Shown: positions 8,677 through 21,400, numbered from the stretch's first letter. The stretch: 64,000 bases of DNA from Psychrosphaera algicola (GCF_028401425.1 NZ_JAQOMS010000002.1:1736001-1800000); one strand, 5' to 3'. Made by a program: numbers and translations. Notes: a model not told the origin generated them from the letters alone.

Positions 8677-11492
8677 GCGTGTCCAGGTTTTTCTCACCTG
8701 CCCGATGTGAGTTGGTAGTGCCTTCACCGACAACAGCTTTTTGGCGTTGTTTAAAGAAGCTTTGTGATAATGCTCCCTAAATTCGATATAAGCTTGAGTC
8801 AACGAATCGAAGTCTGCCTGTTCAATCAATTTCAGTTCTAACGCACAATTCAAAATTCGGATATTATCGGAATATTTGGTCAATTCTGGATGTTTCTCAG
8901 CAAACTGTAAAACCAAGTATTGAGAAATAAACTCAATATCTGCGATCCCACCTCTAGATTGTTTTAAGTCAAATAGCTCTTCTGTTTCCTTCGACAAATT
9001 GTCATGCATTTTTGTTCGCATCTCTGCAATTTGTTTTGTCAAAACGTCATTCTCTCGTGACGTTGACAAAATACTGAGTCGAATTTGATCAAACCGTTTT
9101 GCCAAAATATCATCCCCGGCCACAATTCGGCTACGCACTAGTGCTTGGTGTTCCCACGTCCACGCTTCGGTTGTTTGATATTCATAAAACGTCTCTATAT
9201 TAATCGCCAATAATCCTGATGCACCTGACGGACGCAATCTCGTATCAACTTCATACAACTCACCAGACATCGTGCGAGTGGTAAATAAATGGAGGAGTCG
9301 TTGCGCTAGCTTAAGATAGAACTGACGAGAATCGATTGCCTTTTTGCCGTCGGTTTCTTTTGACGACTGGCAACCATGAATGAAGACTATGTCTAAGTCT
9401 GAACCGTAACCTAATTCAAAACCCCTAATTTTCCGTAACCAATAATAGCAAAGTTTTTATGGTCATCGGTTGCGCCTTCAGGATAGCCGAAGCGTTTTAT
9501 CATTTGTTGCCATGCAATGCCCGTCGCTTGTTCTAAGCAGGCTTCAGCAATCTCGGTCAAATGGTCGCTGACTTGCATCAAACTTGCAACTCCTGTCACG
9601 TCACAGGCTGCTATAACCAATTGATTGGTTAGCTTAAACTGTCTCAGCACTTCCATTTGCATTTCTAAATCATCGGGTTCTACCCGTAATAATTGTCGAC
9701 GTAGATCATCGTTATAATTAGTTAGATCAGGGATCTTGTATAACTGCTTCGGATCAATGAGTTGATCCAACAACAGTGGAAATCGACTTATTTGCTGGCC
9801 AATAAACTGACATGACGACGTCAACTTGATAAGTTGCGACAACGCCCCTGCGTTTTCAACCAATAACTCAAGGTAGGCTGTTCGAGACGCTATCTTTTTC
9901 AGTAGAACTAAAATCTCTGTAAACTCAACCTTACCTACTTTTTGCTCAGCGCATTCCATCAGTAATTGAGGCATTAATTGATCTAATCGTTCACGACCCC
10001 TTGCGCCACTGACTTGTTTGATTAAGTCCGATTTTTGTTTCCAAACGACCTCGGCATGATCAAAATCATCCATCACAGCAGGCTTTTCGTCTTGCTCCCA
10101 AACATCATTCCACTTGGCCAACTTAGCGTCATTTGACTTATCTTCTGCTTGTTCCGGTTCACCGACTACACTGATAAACATTTGACTGACACGTTTGTTA
10201 ATTTCAGCAAGGTGATTAAGAAACGACTGCCAATCTGTAAATCCAAATAACTCGATAAGCCGAGTTTGCAGTTCAGGTTCGGTCGGTAAGGTTTGCGTTT
10301 GTTGGTCGCCAAACGCTTGGAGGTACTGCTCGCATTGCCTTAACCACAAATAATCTTCGGCAAGGGCTTTACCTTCTGCGCCACTAAATACATTTAAGGT
10401 AACTAATTCAGGTAACGTTTTTAGCAAACTTGCTTGCTGTAATTGCGGTTCTTTACCGCCCCTAAGCATTTGCATCGCTTGAACGATAAATTCGATTTCT
10501 CTAATGCCGCCACTGCCCAATTTAATATTGAGCACAATTCGTCTTCGTTTAACTTCGTTTTGGATCTGTTTTTTCATCGTTCGTAACGATTCGATCACAC
10601 TAAAATCAATGTAGCGTCGAAAAACAAAAGGTTTAAGTACTTTGACTAAAACTTGGTGCTGAGAAGATTCTATGTTTGAAATGCTGCCGACCTGTCCGAG
10701 CGGTCTTGCCTTGAGTAATGCGTATCGCTCCCACTCTCGACCTTGATTTTGATAATAATCCTCAATGGCATCAAAACTCGACACCAATGGGCCACTTTCT
10801 CCAAATGGTCTCAATCGCATATCGACTCGGAATACCTGCCCATCCCCGGTAACTTCATCCAACAATTGAATGATTTTCTGCGCCAGTTTGGTGAAGTAAA
10901 TTTGGAAATCTTCGGACTTTCTTCCGCCTTGAGTTTCGCCTTTTTCGCTGTAACAAAAGATCAAATCGATATCACTGGAAAAATTAAGTTCATAACCACC
11001 GAGCTTTCCCATTCCCAATGCAATTAACGCTATCTCGTCATGTTCTTTATTCAAGGCTTGGCCAAATCGAGGTTTAAGCGACTCAATGGACCAAGTTCGG
11101 CTTACGACATACAGTTCATCTGCTAATTTAGACAGCAATAACATCGATTCTTTAATCGACGTCAATGCAAGAAAATCGTCGGCGGCAATAAGCACCATAG
11201 TTTTGTGTCGGAAGACTCGCAGGTGCTTTTGAAATGTCTTTTCATCAGGTTCTGCTAATAATTCAGTTGGGAAATGAATATCAACAGATTTACCATGTGC
11301 TAAATGTTCAGATAATTCCGAACAAACTTGGGGGTATTTTAAACAAGTTTGAAAAATAAACTCACTGCGAGCAAACAGATATCCGATGGTTCTTATTATT
11401 TCTGATGCTGCTGTTATTTGCTCATGCTGCGATTCAAATTCACTCAGTCTCTGAGCGGCTAACTGAGTATCGTACAATGTGTTTATTTTCAT
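8665..11492 (-). CDS. glnE: Bifunctional glutamine synthetase adenylyltransferase/deadenylase
   Basis: GlnE adenylylates and deadenylylates glutamine synthetase in response to PII and glutamine, setting nitrogen assimilation. Two nucleotidyltransferase domains are visible: the N-terminal one with 'GMGKLGGYELNFSSDIDLIF' and a C-terminal one beginning 'IIGYGKLGG'. Each is followed by the 'YEVDTRLRPSGASG' / 'FRVDMRLRPFGESGP' motif. ATG 11492 (MKINTLYD) lies 4 bases beyond the ygiF stop. The frame breaks at 9422-9425, where G4 should be G5; after repair the missing ~45 residues of the second catalytic domain read normally. The ygiF-glnE order is as in E. coli. Confidence 0.95.
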
Positions 11493-11496
11493 TAAA

Positions 11497-13043
11497 TTAC
11501 CAATAAGGCTTAAGTTTGCAACAATTTTTAGTCGATGCGCTAACGGCAATTAACAGACTTTGTTGTTTGCTTGCGATCCAACTTTTATGCACTTCGAGTT
11601 TCGGATGTGTCGCCAAATTTTCATCAACGAGTTTTTCCAATGTATTTAACAGCATAAGTTCTTCACAGCCGATCAAAAGATCAACTAAAGGATTTCTAAA
11701 ACTATGCCAATCTTCGGTGTCATACAAGCGGCCAACACACAATCCAGTTAACAGCTCTGTTGCAAGCGGCCAATACAGTTTTTCGATATAGGAGCTTTGA
11801 GTAACATCTTTTAATTCAAGTAACTGCGGCTTTAATTTGCTCCATGCTTTATCCAACCATTGTTCGGATATCCTTCTGATCGGTTGGTTTAGCTCTGATA
11901 TTTGATTTAACGACAATTCCGTTCGCCACTGTTTATGGGTTAACCAATTGATCAGATTAAGGATCAACAAGTTATATTCTGGACTTTGGAAAAAGCTGAC
12001 GCGTCGGCCATTTGCTCTTCATGAGTCATTTGGCGTCGTAATAATTCGCTTAGCGATTCACTGTCTTTAATCTTGTTTCGGTAGGGTGTAGGGCGGTTAG
12101 TGAGCTGTTTGAATTGATAAAAGATATCAACCCAGCTCAGAGTTTTTCGACAGTGTTTAAACCCTTTAATTAACTGTTCTGCACTTGCTACCGGCAATAC
12201 TTTTGAGAACAATTGTAGAATATGAATTAACTGCGAAAAACCGTCAATGGTGCGACGAAGTGCCTTTAATGAATGTTGTTCAACAAAGACCATTTCATGA
12301 TGCTGAACAAACTTTAATCCTTCGCTCAACATTTGGATCATTCCGTGCTCAACAGTCACGTCGTGTTCGACATTAATCGCTTCCAAATTGTAGCTTTCTA
12401 ACGTTTTGTCATTAACTAACATGTAACCGCGCGCGGCTTTACTTAGGGTCCCAAACCGCAGTGGTAAGTGAACAACCAAAAATTGCGCTAGATTGAAAAT
12501 GTCAGCGACATTGCCTTTAACAAGCTCAAGTTCGATCTCACAAATAGGCGTTTTGTTTTCACCTGATTCAACATAACCTTCATCTAAAACGCATTCTATA
12601 AGCGTGCCGCTGGGCATAGTGATGTGCCAAATGTTTCGGCTAAATACGGTTTCAAATTGCTTGATGAGTTTTCGTTGGAGCTTTTCTGTTTCGAAATTGG
12701 CTGGCCAAATGGTTGGATCAAACTGAGTAAGATCAGCAAAACATTTTGTCTGGGGAACATCACTTAGCCGAACATTATGTTCAGGTCGCTGGTGTAAACC
12801 GCCAATATCTTTACCCGCCAGTTTGACCGTTTGTTCACTCCAACCTTGGCCGTTTTTATCTTCACTACAACGAGTTCTAAGTCCCATATCAAAGGCTCTT
12901 AGGTCATTATCCGGTGTGTCAAAATAGGCGTTACTTAATACTAAGGTTGGTTTACGAACTGCTCGAAACATGTCGTTCTCAATCAATTTTTTAAACTGAT
13001 CAATCTTGTTTTCGTGCAATAAAAATTTTAATTCTATTTCCAT
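11497..13043 (-). CDS. ygiF: Inorganic triphosphatase, CYTH-CHAD protein
   Basis: The N-terminal CYTH domain starts with the signature 'MEIELKFLL' (ExExK) and has the basic and acidic strands expected of triphosphate tunnel enzymes ('AYFDTPDNDLRAFDMGLRTR'). A CHAD domain with scattered histidines follows ('ALRRTIDGFSQLIHI', 'HCRKTLSWVDIFYQF'). E. coli YgiF hydrolyses inorganic triphosphate. The frame breaks near 11964-11975, joining 'ADASAFSKVQN' to 'LLILNLINWLTHKQ'. About 515 residues after repair. Its position immediately upstream of glnE is conserved in gammaproteobacteria and indicates one transcript. Confidence 0.9.
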
Positions 13044-13126
13044 TCGACTCTAAATATTTTTCTTTCTTTCGAAGTTATAAAACTAGCAGTAATCCTTGAT
13101 TCATTAAAGCAAAGAACTGCGAAATA

Positions 13127-13852
13127 TTAAATTAACGATATAGCTGCCGTACAACTCGGTCGGCCGTATAAAACAGAACGTTGATTACCTGAAAGCCCAT
13201 TATTGGTAAACGGCTTATTTATCGGTCTATTATCCGAACTTATTTTTTGCCCTGGTGAACCACGGGGTTTGTCAGTATCAATCGGTCTTGTTTCAATAAT
13301 ACTCAGTTTCAACGGTTCGATCTTGTGTTCCGCTGTATCCAAAATAATGCCTTCACCCCGTTTAACTTGAAAATGTGCGCTTTGGTATTTTAAGTCAACG
13401 TCGCAGGAGACATTATGTATATTCACGGCTTTGCCAACCGGGACATTAAATGTTGAAGTACGCCCTAGGTTTAAATGAAGCATAGTTTGAACACTATTAG
13501 TTGTGCCCCTACTTTCGGCCGTAAAATGCGTATTTGTTTTATTCGGAGGCTTTTCTGGTTTAGTTATATTGGAATGTTCGACAACCTTTTTACTTGGCGT
13601 AAGGCTAGTTGCTAAGTAATTGATATTCGCCAATTGATGGGTCGTACGCGCTATCTCACTTTTTGTCATTATGATATCAAAATACAAAATAGATGAACCG
13701 CTAACAAAACTGATGATAATTAAGGTGTAAATTAGTTTGCCATTTACCAAGTTATTTACATGTTTTATGTTCAAAAACATAGAAATAAAAAATGCAAATC
13801 CGATAAAAATGATAGCGACTTCTAACAATTTAATTTTCCTATAGAAACACAA
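13127..13852 (-). CDS. Hypothetical membrane-anchored protein
   Basis: 241 residues; not recognised. Two hydrophobic helices lie near the N-terminus (residues ~10-30 and ~40-60), followed by a Thr/Ser/Asn-rich presumably extracytoplasmic region and a low-complexity, Pro/Asn-rich tail. Two central segments ('TMLHLNLGRTSTFNVPVGK', 'VDLKYQSAHFQVKRGEG') look like beta strands. The reading frame is open throughout and no overlapping gene competes with it. It lies downstream of a bidirectional terminator and upstream of ygiF, from which it is separated by ~80 bases. Confidence 0.5.
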   Translation of the reverse strand: MCFYRKIKLLEVAIIFIGFAFFISMFLNIKHVNNLVNGKLIYTLIIISFVSGSSILYFDIIMTKSEIARTTHQLANINYLATSLTPSKKVVEHSNITKPEKPPNKTNTHFTAESRGTTNSVQTMLHLNLGRTSTFNVPVGKAVNIHNVSCDVDLKYQSAHFQVKRGEGIILDTAEHKIEPLKLSIIETRPIDTDKPRGSPGQKISSDNRPINKPFTNNGLSGNQRSVLYGRPSCTAAISLI

Positions 13853-13983
13853 TTTTCATTATGTTGTCGATTAAATAAGGAGCAAAGTTACTTATAACAA
13901 TTCTTTGCTTTAATTGGAATTAATCTAAATAGAAACAGGCCTTATAGCACTTTGCAAATACGTTAGATTTTTGCGATAGCGAC

Positions 13984-14015
13984 AAAAAAACCAGTAGCCT
14001 AAGCTACTGGTTTTT
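13984..14015. terminator. Bidirectional rho-independent terminator
   Basis: Seven-bp stem CCAGTAG/CTACTGG with loop CCTAAG, flanked by A7 and T5. It ends the outer-membrane protein gene that stops at 14041 on the minus strand. Confidence 0.85.
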
Positions 14016-14040
14016 CTATAAATCAAAATACATTAATTGG

Positions 14041-14918
14041 TTAAAACAGTATAGAAATACCGCCACCTAAACGAAGAAACTCTTCGGTTACATCATCATT
14101 AAATTCGGCTGTGCTCTCATCTTGTGGCTCATAACCTGTGTAGTCATATTTCGCGTATTCTGCTTTAGCATATAACCAACCATAGGATAATTTTGCATTG
14201 GCGGACAAACCTTGTCCTGTACCATTTAGATTATATTGAGAACTTTCGTTGTGCCAATCGTCTATTAAATCAGCATCAATAATCTTAGAGTAAGCGGCAC
14301 TTAATGCTAATGCTCCGCTTTCGCCAAACGTAAATTGCACTGAAATACCGCCAAAGATACCGGTTGAGTCAAACGTTGTATTTGTTACTAATGGTTTATT
14401 GCCACTTTCGGTGCTAATCAAAAATGCTGGGTAATCTTGCGTTGAATCTTCTGGATTTTGGTAATCATAATAAATGTCATGTTGGAATTCTGTAGAAGTG
14501 ATTTTTACCCCACCAAAAAGTGAAAAGTGCTCAAAACCAAAACCCGTTGTTAAGCTCACTTCACTTCGGTCAACGCCGCCATTGTCTTTTAGATCAATAT
14601 CATTCACTTGATATTGGTCATTATAAAATCCGTGTAATTCAGAATCCTAGGTTGTCTTTACATCGATATCAACATAAAACGCATCGATGCCAAAGGTTGC
14701 TCCACCACCAATCGTAATTAAGTTTAAGTCAACGACAGTGTCGGCACCACTAGAAGATGAGTTTCCATTTTCTATATCGTCGCTAGACTGAGTGGCCAAA
14801 GACTGTTGATACTGAGTAAAACTATACTCTACACGCGGTGCAAACCAAACATCTGCAAACACTTGTGTCGACGCCAGGACGTAATACCAAACAAAGCAAC
14901 TCTCAGTGAATTTTTCAT
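14041..14918 (-). CDS. Outer membrane beta-barrel protein
   Basis: About 292 residues. ATG 14918 begins a signal peptide (MKNSLRVALFGI..., ending VFA-D). The mature part is a series of amphipathic strands ('FFGGVKITS'-like, 'GIFGGISVQFTFGESGALAL', 'LSYGWLYAKAEYAKYDYTG') and ends in the barrel hallmark aromatic residue (ISILF). The specific barrel family is not recognised. There is a missing base near 14875-14880 in the signal region, and an in-frame TAG inside CCTAGG at 14646-14651 where TGG (Trp) is expected. The gene is preceded by ~320 bases without other genes, so it probably has its own promoter. Confidence 0.7.
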
Positions 14919-15240
14919 TATATTTCCCTTTTTAACAATATTTTCAATAATCTTAAGCTTGATTTACGTTTTAACAACAACGGTTTCAAATCGCTATTAC
15001 TTTGAATTTCCGTTGAATTCAAACACTCATTTTAGACCACTTATAAAATAGCAACGTCGTTTATCGCCCCGTTTATCGCCCCATGGATGCGTATTATTAT
15101 AAAACCTAAACGACAATTAGACTCATACAAAAATCACGCTTACTTCATTAACCTACTCTTAAAAATAGTAAGTAATCATAGAAAGTCACTATTAAACTTG
15201 AATTCGTTACGCCTTTAATTACAAATAGAAGCGTAAAGCG
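14919..15240. other. Gene-free stretch upstream of the barrel gene
   Basis: AT-rich intergenic DNA of about 320 bases. It must hold the promoter of the barrel gene (minus strand), but I see no confident -35/-10 pair. A short direct repeat of GTTTATCGCCCC occurs at about 15058-15082. Confidence 0.4.
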
Positions 15241-15649
15241 CTATTCAGCGTGTTTAATACCAATCAACAAATAGAGAGTACCGGTTTTAGGATCGACCCA
15301 TCGTTTGAGTTCCTCAACGGTTTTTTCGCTAAGTACTGATGTGATTGACGTTTGAATCGTATCAACCCTAATCTTAGGATCTACATTTTTACCGCGAGAT
15401 GCGTAGGTTTTACTGTCTATATGGATTTCAAATTGTTTAGCCAAATTGGCCTTAGCCATCATTTCCGCTGCTTTATCTCTAAATCGTTCTGCGTGTTTTT
15501 TATTTGGTTTTAATTTACCTATGCCTAGTCCAGTTACATAACCTTCCACATAGCTGTCGACAGCCCAACTAAGGCGCTGAAGGGGTAACCGCATAAGTTG
15601 AACCACAAAACAGGATAACGATTGCAATTAAGCATTGGCGAAAAAACAT
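15241..15649 (-). CDS. LPP20-like envelope protein
   Basis: About 136 residues. ATG 15649 starts a signal peptide (MFFRQCLIAIVILFCGSTYA). The mature part 'FRDKAAEMMAKANLAKQFEIHI' and a late strand 'WVDPKTGTLYLLIGI' match the LPP20-type fold seen in small periplasmic and lipoproteins. The written frame breaks at CCTTAG (15569-15574 on the plus strand as CTAAGG); restoring CCTGG joins 'VTPSAPG' to 'WAVDSYVEGYVTGLG'. The start lies 2 bases beyond the stop of the upstream coiled-coil gene, so the two are probably translationally coupled and act together at the envelope. Confidence 0.65.
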
Positions 15650-15651
15650 AA

Positions 15652-17321
15652 TTAAAATCCACCAACCGCGCGTCTAATGGTTTTTTTCGGTTGGCTTTCT
15701 AGTTCTAATATTTTGTCCAATGCCGCTTTTAATCGAGACTCACCAGCAACTTTAGCTAATCCAGAGTTTACTAATTCACGAGCTTCATCAAAATCACCGT
15801 CTTCTGCAAGATCCACGGCATCTTCTGCAGCATCTTCAAATATCTTCTGGTAATACTCTTTTGCTTTGCTATTACTTGGTTCGTAATCTAAAACCAACTT
15901 AACTTTATCAAAGGCATTTGATGATGATGGGCTAAAGTATTTATCTTTACGGATTAAGTAACGTGCAGATGTCAGCAAAGACTTAATTTCTTTACTCGAC
16001 AATTTTCGAGCTTTCTCTTCTGCGAATTGTTGGATCTTCTTACTTTCGGATTTAACTACTGGTTGTTGCGACACTTTGTACGCATTTAAGTATTCTGGGA
16101 TCCAATGACTTGCAGTAACACCAATATCAGTTTGTAGCTTTTGGTAATTTAATACCAGACTGTTGCCGTTAGTCATTTTGTTCGACACGGCGTACTCTTT
16201 AGCCTTGATGCTAACGCCACCGTCTAACATAGTTAACAACATTTGAGTTCGTTCATGTCCAATATTAATGCCTGCCATCTCACGTGCAATGGCAAAGGCA
16301 CTTTGACTTGGGCCTTCAAAGTTTTCTAAATTGATATGTTTTAAACCTTGGGTGAACAACGTGTCTAAAACGACGTTCATATTTGGTTGAACAGGTGTGC
16401 TATTTAACGGTTGCGGGGAATTCTGATTTAGCGAATTATTGACATCCACATCCAATACGGCCGCACCTTCTACAAATCGATATACCGAATACTCTAGTGA
16501 CACTTTTTCTCTAAACTTTTCTATTAGCGCCTTAGTCTGCAGCAGCAGAAACTGAAGCGGTAACTTCAACCACTAGAATAATTGAACGAGATTGTGGATT
16601 ATAGTCTTCACTTACAACGACTTTTTAACATCACTAAGTCGATTTTTACTGAATTTTTCTACGTAGTCCGATTCCAATTCGAAATCTTGCACAACACTTT
16701 TACTGGTGATCAGTTGTTTGCTGTCTTGAATTTTATTCGTCGCTTTATCGTAGCCGCGATTTTCGCAATCATCTACAGACTCATTACGCGAACAAGAAAC
16801 TTGTTCACGTTCACTTGCGCGAACTGGGCTTTCAAATTTAGTAATTTCATCCGCGACTTTTAAATCGATAGTTTGATCGATCAATTGGTTTAAACTGCGA
16901 TTAGATTTTTTGTAGCGACTTTCTGCGGAATCAACTTGAACCAATATATTTTTAGCACGATTTTCAACGGCTATTAGCTCGTTCTCTTTAGCTTTATATT
17001 CCGCGTCTTTTTGTTCAATTTGTTGAGTGACTTCGAGTAGTGCTTTGATTATGGTTGAGTTCATCGGCGCATTTTTAAAGCCATTTTGATCGGTCTTTAA
17101 CTTGTCGACTTCTTTTTCGATTGCACCAAGATTATTCTGAATAAACATCTGTTTAGATTGAACATCTTCATAGTCTGCAGCGTATTTTTGATAATTCGCA
17201 AATAAATTTGCCACTTCCCTTTTTTGCTCTTCAGTTCAGCAACTGATGCCGCATTCGCCTGCATGGCAAATAGACCAATTGCTAAAAGCACAATGGTCAT
17301 CGTCAAATTACGCAATTTCAT
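15652..17321 (-). CDS. Periplasmic coiled-coil protein of unknown function
   Basis: About 556 residues after joining three pieces. ATG 17321 opens a signal peptide (KLRNLTMTIVLLAIGLFA, cleavage after ANA). Residues ~35-180 are strongly coiled-coil (Lys/Glu/Gln-rich). A beta-rich middle region follows, with 'LVVEVTASVSAA' and 'VEGAAVLDVDVNNS', then a helical, acidic C-terminal repeat region ('DAAEDAVDLAEDGDFDEAR'). Breaks lie near 17215-17225 and 16570-16612. It is not recognised as a known family; the neighbour is LPP20-like, so a role in an envelope assembly is plausible but inferred. Confidence 0.55.
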
Positions 17322-17689
17322 GATTTTCCCTAAACTACACACTACAATTTATCTCTATCGCCAAATTATAGTTCAACAGTTAATCTATTTCATTATCTAA
17401 TTGGCACACATACCAACAAATTAGCCGAATTTGGTGGATTAGAAAAGTTATTTCTGGTTAAAAAGTGACTTATTACAATCCATATACTTAATTAGTCTAA
17501 AAGTTGAATTTTGGGTTATTTAAATTGTTGTTTTATCGAAACTAGGCGTGGTTTTTACTCATGAGGAAATTACTAAATTATTGAGCTGTGTGAATTAGGT
17601 AAACACAATGTTGAAAGGCGAGTCAGGCAAAACAGGATATTGTAAACAATACCCTGTCATTGAGATAATTAAGCAATATCCAAAGCGTG
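17322..17689. other. Gene-free stretch
   Basis: About 370 AT-rich bases between the DUF2726 gene and the coiled-coil gene. It should include the coiled-coil gene's promoter. No RNA gene, terminator with a T-run or significant frame is visible. The palindrome CCAAAGCGT/ACGCTTTGG overlaps its right edge at 17680-17703, around the DUF2726 stop. Confidence 0.4.
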
Positions 17690-18296
17690 TTAAGACGCTT
17701 TGGCAAATGGTAGGCTTGTTAGTTGAGCTTTAACTTGGCTTGCAGATAGCGCTCCAACAGGACGACGCGGAATATTGCCTTTGATGATCGGCTCGGGAGG
17801 ATGAGCACGTTCTTTTTGCCTATTTTGTATAAGATACCATTTCGAATTTCTTCAACCTGATAGCCTTTCTTAACTTTAATTCTGATGTGAGGAATGCCAG
17901 CGGCTTCTAAAGCACCTGTTACAAACCAATCCGCCTTAGACTTATGCCCGCCTTGTGTTTGGTTAACTAAGTCAACAGCCGCAATGATCCTAAAATCTTT
18001 TGGGTCGCATAAAACGTAGTCAATAACGCGACTTCCAGCTTTTAATGCGGCGGAACGTTTTGCTCGCCCCCCACTGAATCTTTAGGCTGAATGATGTCAT
18101 TGAGTCGAACGCGATTAACAATTTTAAAGTCTTGTCCAACAGCGCGGTCTAATAAAGCATAAAATCCACGCTCAATATTAGTAAATAATTGTGCCTTCTT
18201 CTTAAACGGATAAGGGTTGCTCGTGTCAATAAAATGACTGGCAACGACTCCAATTGTAATAACTAAACCGATAAGTAAGACTAGTGCCCACTCCAT
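17690..18296 (-). CDS. DUF2726 domain protein, membrane-anchored
   Basis: About 202 residues: one N-terminal transmembrane helix ('ALVLLIGLVITIGVVA') followed by a DUF2726 nuclease-like fold ('LLDRAVGQDFKIVNRVRL', 'IDYVLCDPKDFRIIAAVDL', 'ALEAAGIPHIRIKVKKGY'). The DUF2726 core resembles restriction-endonuclease-like folds, but no activity is established. ATG 18296 has GGAG eight bases upstream. The frame breaks near 18045-18055 and near 17815-17820 (A5 run); repaired, it ends 'SLPFAKAS' at 17690. It shows no operon with its neighbours. Confidence 0.7.
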
Positions 18297-18380
18297 AACT
18301 GTCTCCAAACAAAACGTTATATTTCTGATGTATTGTTTAAAGCAATTACCACGCCATCTCTTTGCAATATGTTAAAAATA

Positions 18381-18406
18381 AAAAGCCACAACACGTTGTG
18401 GCTTTA
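18381..18406 (-). terminator. Terminator after the giant lipoprotein gene
   Basis: Ten-bp stem AAGCCACAAC/GTTGTGGCTT with a 2-base loop. On the minus strand it is followed by TTTTATTTTTA. It lies 17 bases beyond the stop at 18423. Confidence 0.75.
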
Positions 18407-18422
18407 ATATTAAAATGGCGAC

Positions 18423-21400
18423 TTAGTCATATTTTTCGACTGGATACCAAGTAAGGTCCACTTCTTCAAATATACCGTCACCGTCGTTATCAACTTGCAG
18501 CTCGACAACACCGTTTAGATAGTCACCTATCGAGTCATCAAAAGCGACTTGCCAAACCAATCGGTCAGTATATGTCTCACTGTTATAATCAATTACTACC
18601 GCTCCTTCAGTATCGAGGTGCCACGTAAAGTTATGAATACCATCCCACTCCATAACACCTGTACCGTCCTGATTAAGGATAATAGAGCGCTCAACCAATA
18701 TTTCATCGACATATTCATATAAAAGATGACTCCCCACAACGTCGTCCAATCCCATTGCAATAACCTGATCAAGTGGGATCAAAACAGCATCAACAGTTTC
18801 GCTATCATAATTGCCATCTAGGTCATCATCTATCGTTAGAACAACTTCAAGTCCGGCTAGCGCGCCGTTTTCATCACGTTTATGATTTTTGAATCGGTAT
18901 ATATCAGGAAGTCCACCGCTCCCGTAATCAACATTAATTTCCATTAAATTAGGATCAAACTGCCAATTAAACGTCTCTATGCCGTCCATTTCATCCCAGA
19001 TCGCATAGCCGGTTCCATTAGTTTGGAAGTTCTGTTGGTAGCGGGCGTGTTCGTCGATGACATATAAATTAAATGCGCCGTCAATGTCTTCGATGGCCAC
19101 ATAATCTGGGCGATACGCATTTGCGTCAATCATAGCCGCTTCAGCGTCTAATTGTGATGTGTTTACGTCAATAATAGATAATATTCCGTTGGCAACGGTC
19201 ACTTCTTTATCTAGGCCATTCAACCCGTGATTACTGTCACTTTCGTCAACAACAACTGACGTCATAATGAAAGTATCTTTATCCCAAGTGTAGGTTCCAT
19301 ATTCACCGGTCACTTGCTGAGTATTTGAATCCTCAGTGGTATGAATATAGAAATATCTATTTGCGTCGATAATCGTTAGTACGCTATGGCCCGCAAAGCC
19401 TCCTGAACTTGGTGTAATCCAAGAACCCGCAATTTCATTTTCGCCAACAATACGATGTAACTCAAACGTTTCGCCACCATTTTCATATAATGTCAGCATG
19501 TCTCCATTATATGATAGCAGTGAAGGTTCAGTCGTAAGGCCCGCATCTCCGTCGCTCTCACCAATCAAATAAGCTTGGAATTCACCAGTCGATTCGTTCC
19601 AACTATAGTTTCCAAACTCACCAGAAACTAAGTTGCTATTTTCCATATTTTTAGTGTGACCTAGGATATATTGATGGTCGTTAATAAAGATTAAGACATT
19701 ATAATCTGAGTCATCGAGTTCATTGCCTAAATACCAAGCGCCAATTAAAGATTGTGAATAAACTTCCTTAGTCAGTAAGGCGTAAGAAAACTCCGTAAGG
19801 TTGTAGTTACCATCGCCATATTCTGAAACTTCTAATGTGACACTGCCTGAGAAATAGACTTGGTCATTTCTATCTGTGTAATGCCATGTCCAACGATCTG
19901 TCTCAATCGTATTAATATCGTCATAAACTACAACAACTCGACCTTCTGCATCAAACGACTAAGGTAAACGTTTCTGGGTTTACATCCCAAGTTACAACGC
20001 CAGTACCATCTTCATTAAATACGATTTCTTGCTCCGTATTATTACTCGGATTGGTAAATGTATGTCTACCAGCCACATCTGTTAAACCTACATAGGCAAG
20101 AGTAGATTTAGAAGCACTAAAACGTTGTTCTAAATGTTTCTCGTAAATACCGTCATTATTGAAGTCAACTTCAATACCAACTATGCCTTCACTGTAGCCA
20201 TACTCTTGCTCAAAAAACGTGCGCCAATACCAACGCTCAACTTCATTACTTGCGTCATAATCTACAATAACGCGACCTTCATCCGTTATAGACCAATAGA
20301 ACAATTCTTCGCCAAATCCCCAGTCAATTACACCGGAATGATCTGTTTCAAATGTAACACCAACATCAATCAATTGGCCTTGGTCATTTAGTACATCGGT
20401 CAGAGTATGTTTGCCGATAAGCAAATTACTGAACATACTATGATGATTAATATACTGTTCAACATAAACCCCACGAGCTTCGAGGTCACTCATTTGGCTA
20501 ATAATGACCGGTGATGAATTAGCTAACTCTACCCTTTCAAGATCATCAAAACTAAGTAAGAAACTCATGTCTTCAACAATCATGTCATTAATAAATAGCT
20601 CTCTTAGTTTTGTAAACTGACCAACCGAGTCATTTATCGCTTGTTGAGACCATTGAGGCCCCCAACCAAAGCTAAAGTTTTCAAGATTTACGAGTTTGCC
20701 AATTTCAACTGCTTCCGCATCAGAAACCTCACCATGAATGTATAAAGTTCTTAAGCTAGTTAATTGTCCAAGTACTGCAAAATCGCTCACTGTATGTGCG
20801 TCAAGTGCCAGCTCCAGAACTTCACTCCACGTTAGAATCACGTCCATTTCAATTTGCGTAGTGTCTTGTAACCCCCAAATATGTATTGCATTCATTGATG
20901 GATGATTACGCAACGATTCTATCGAAGTAACATTACCCGCGTTAATCCAAAGGGATTCTAGCGAGTCGATTGACGCTAAATCAGCTAAATCACTATTGTT
21001 AAAAATAGGGCTCGAAATAGCAAACCTACGTAAATAAGAAAGTGCCGTTAACGGGGAAAAGTCAGTAACGAATTCATTGTCGTAAATAGCAAAATCAGCA
21101 ATATTTGGCAGCTGATGGATACCTGATAAATCAGTTACTTGGTAGCCGTTACAGACAACATTGGTTACAGAGTAGATTAATTCATCGGCATAACTATCGT
21201 TTAAACATGCCGATAATTCGGCATCGTTGAAATTCAACATAGAAACCGTTCGGGTATCTTCATAAGGCGTTGGGTCGTCAACGTCATTAATACCGTCATT
21301 GTCGTCATCTAAATCTTCATTATCGCCAATTCCATCCATGTCATTGTCAAATTGTTCAGCCGGATTATTTGGGAATACATCACCATTATCACCGACACCA

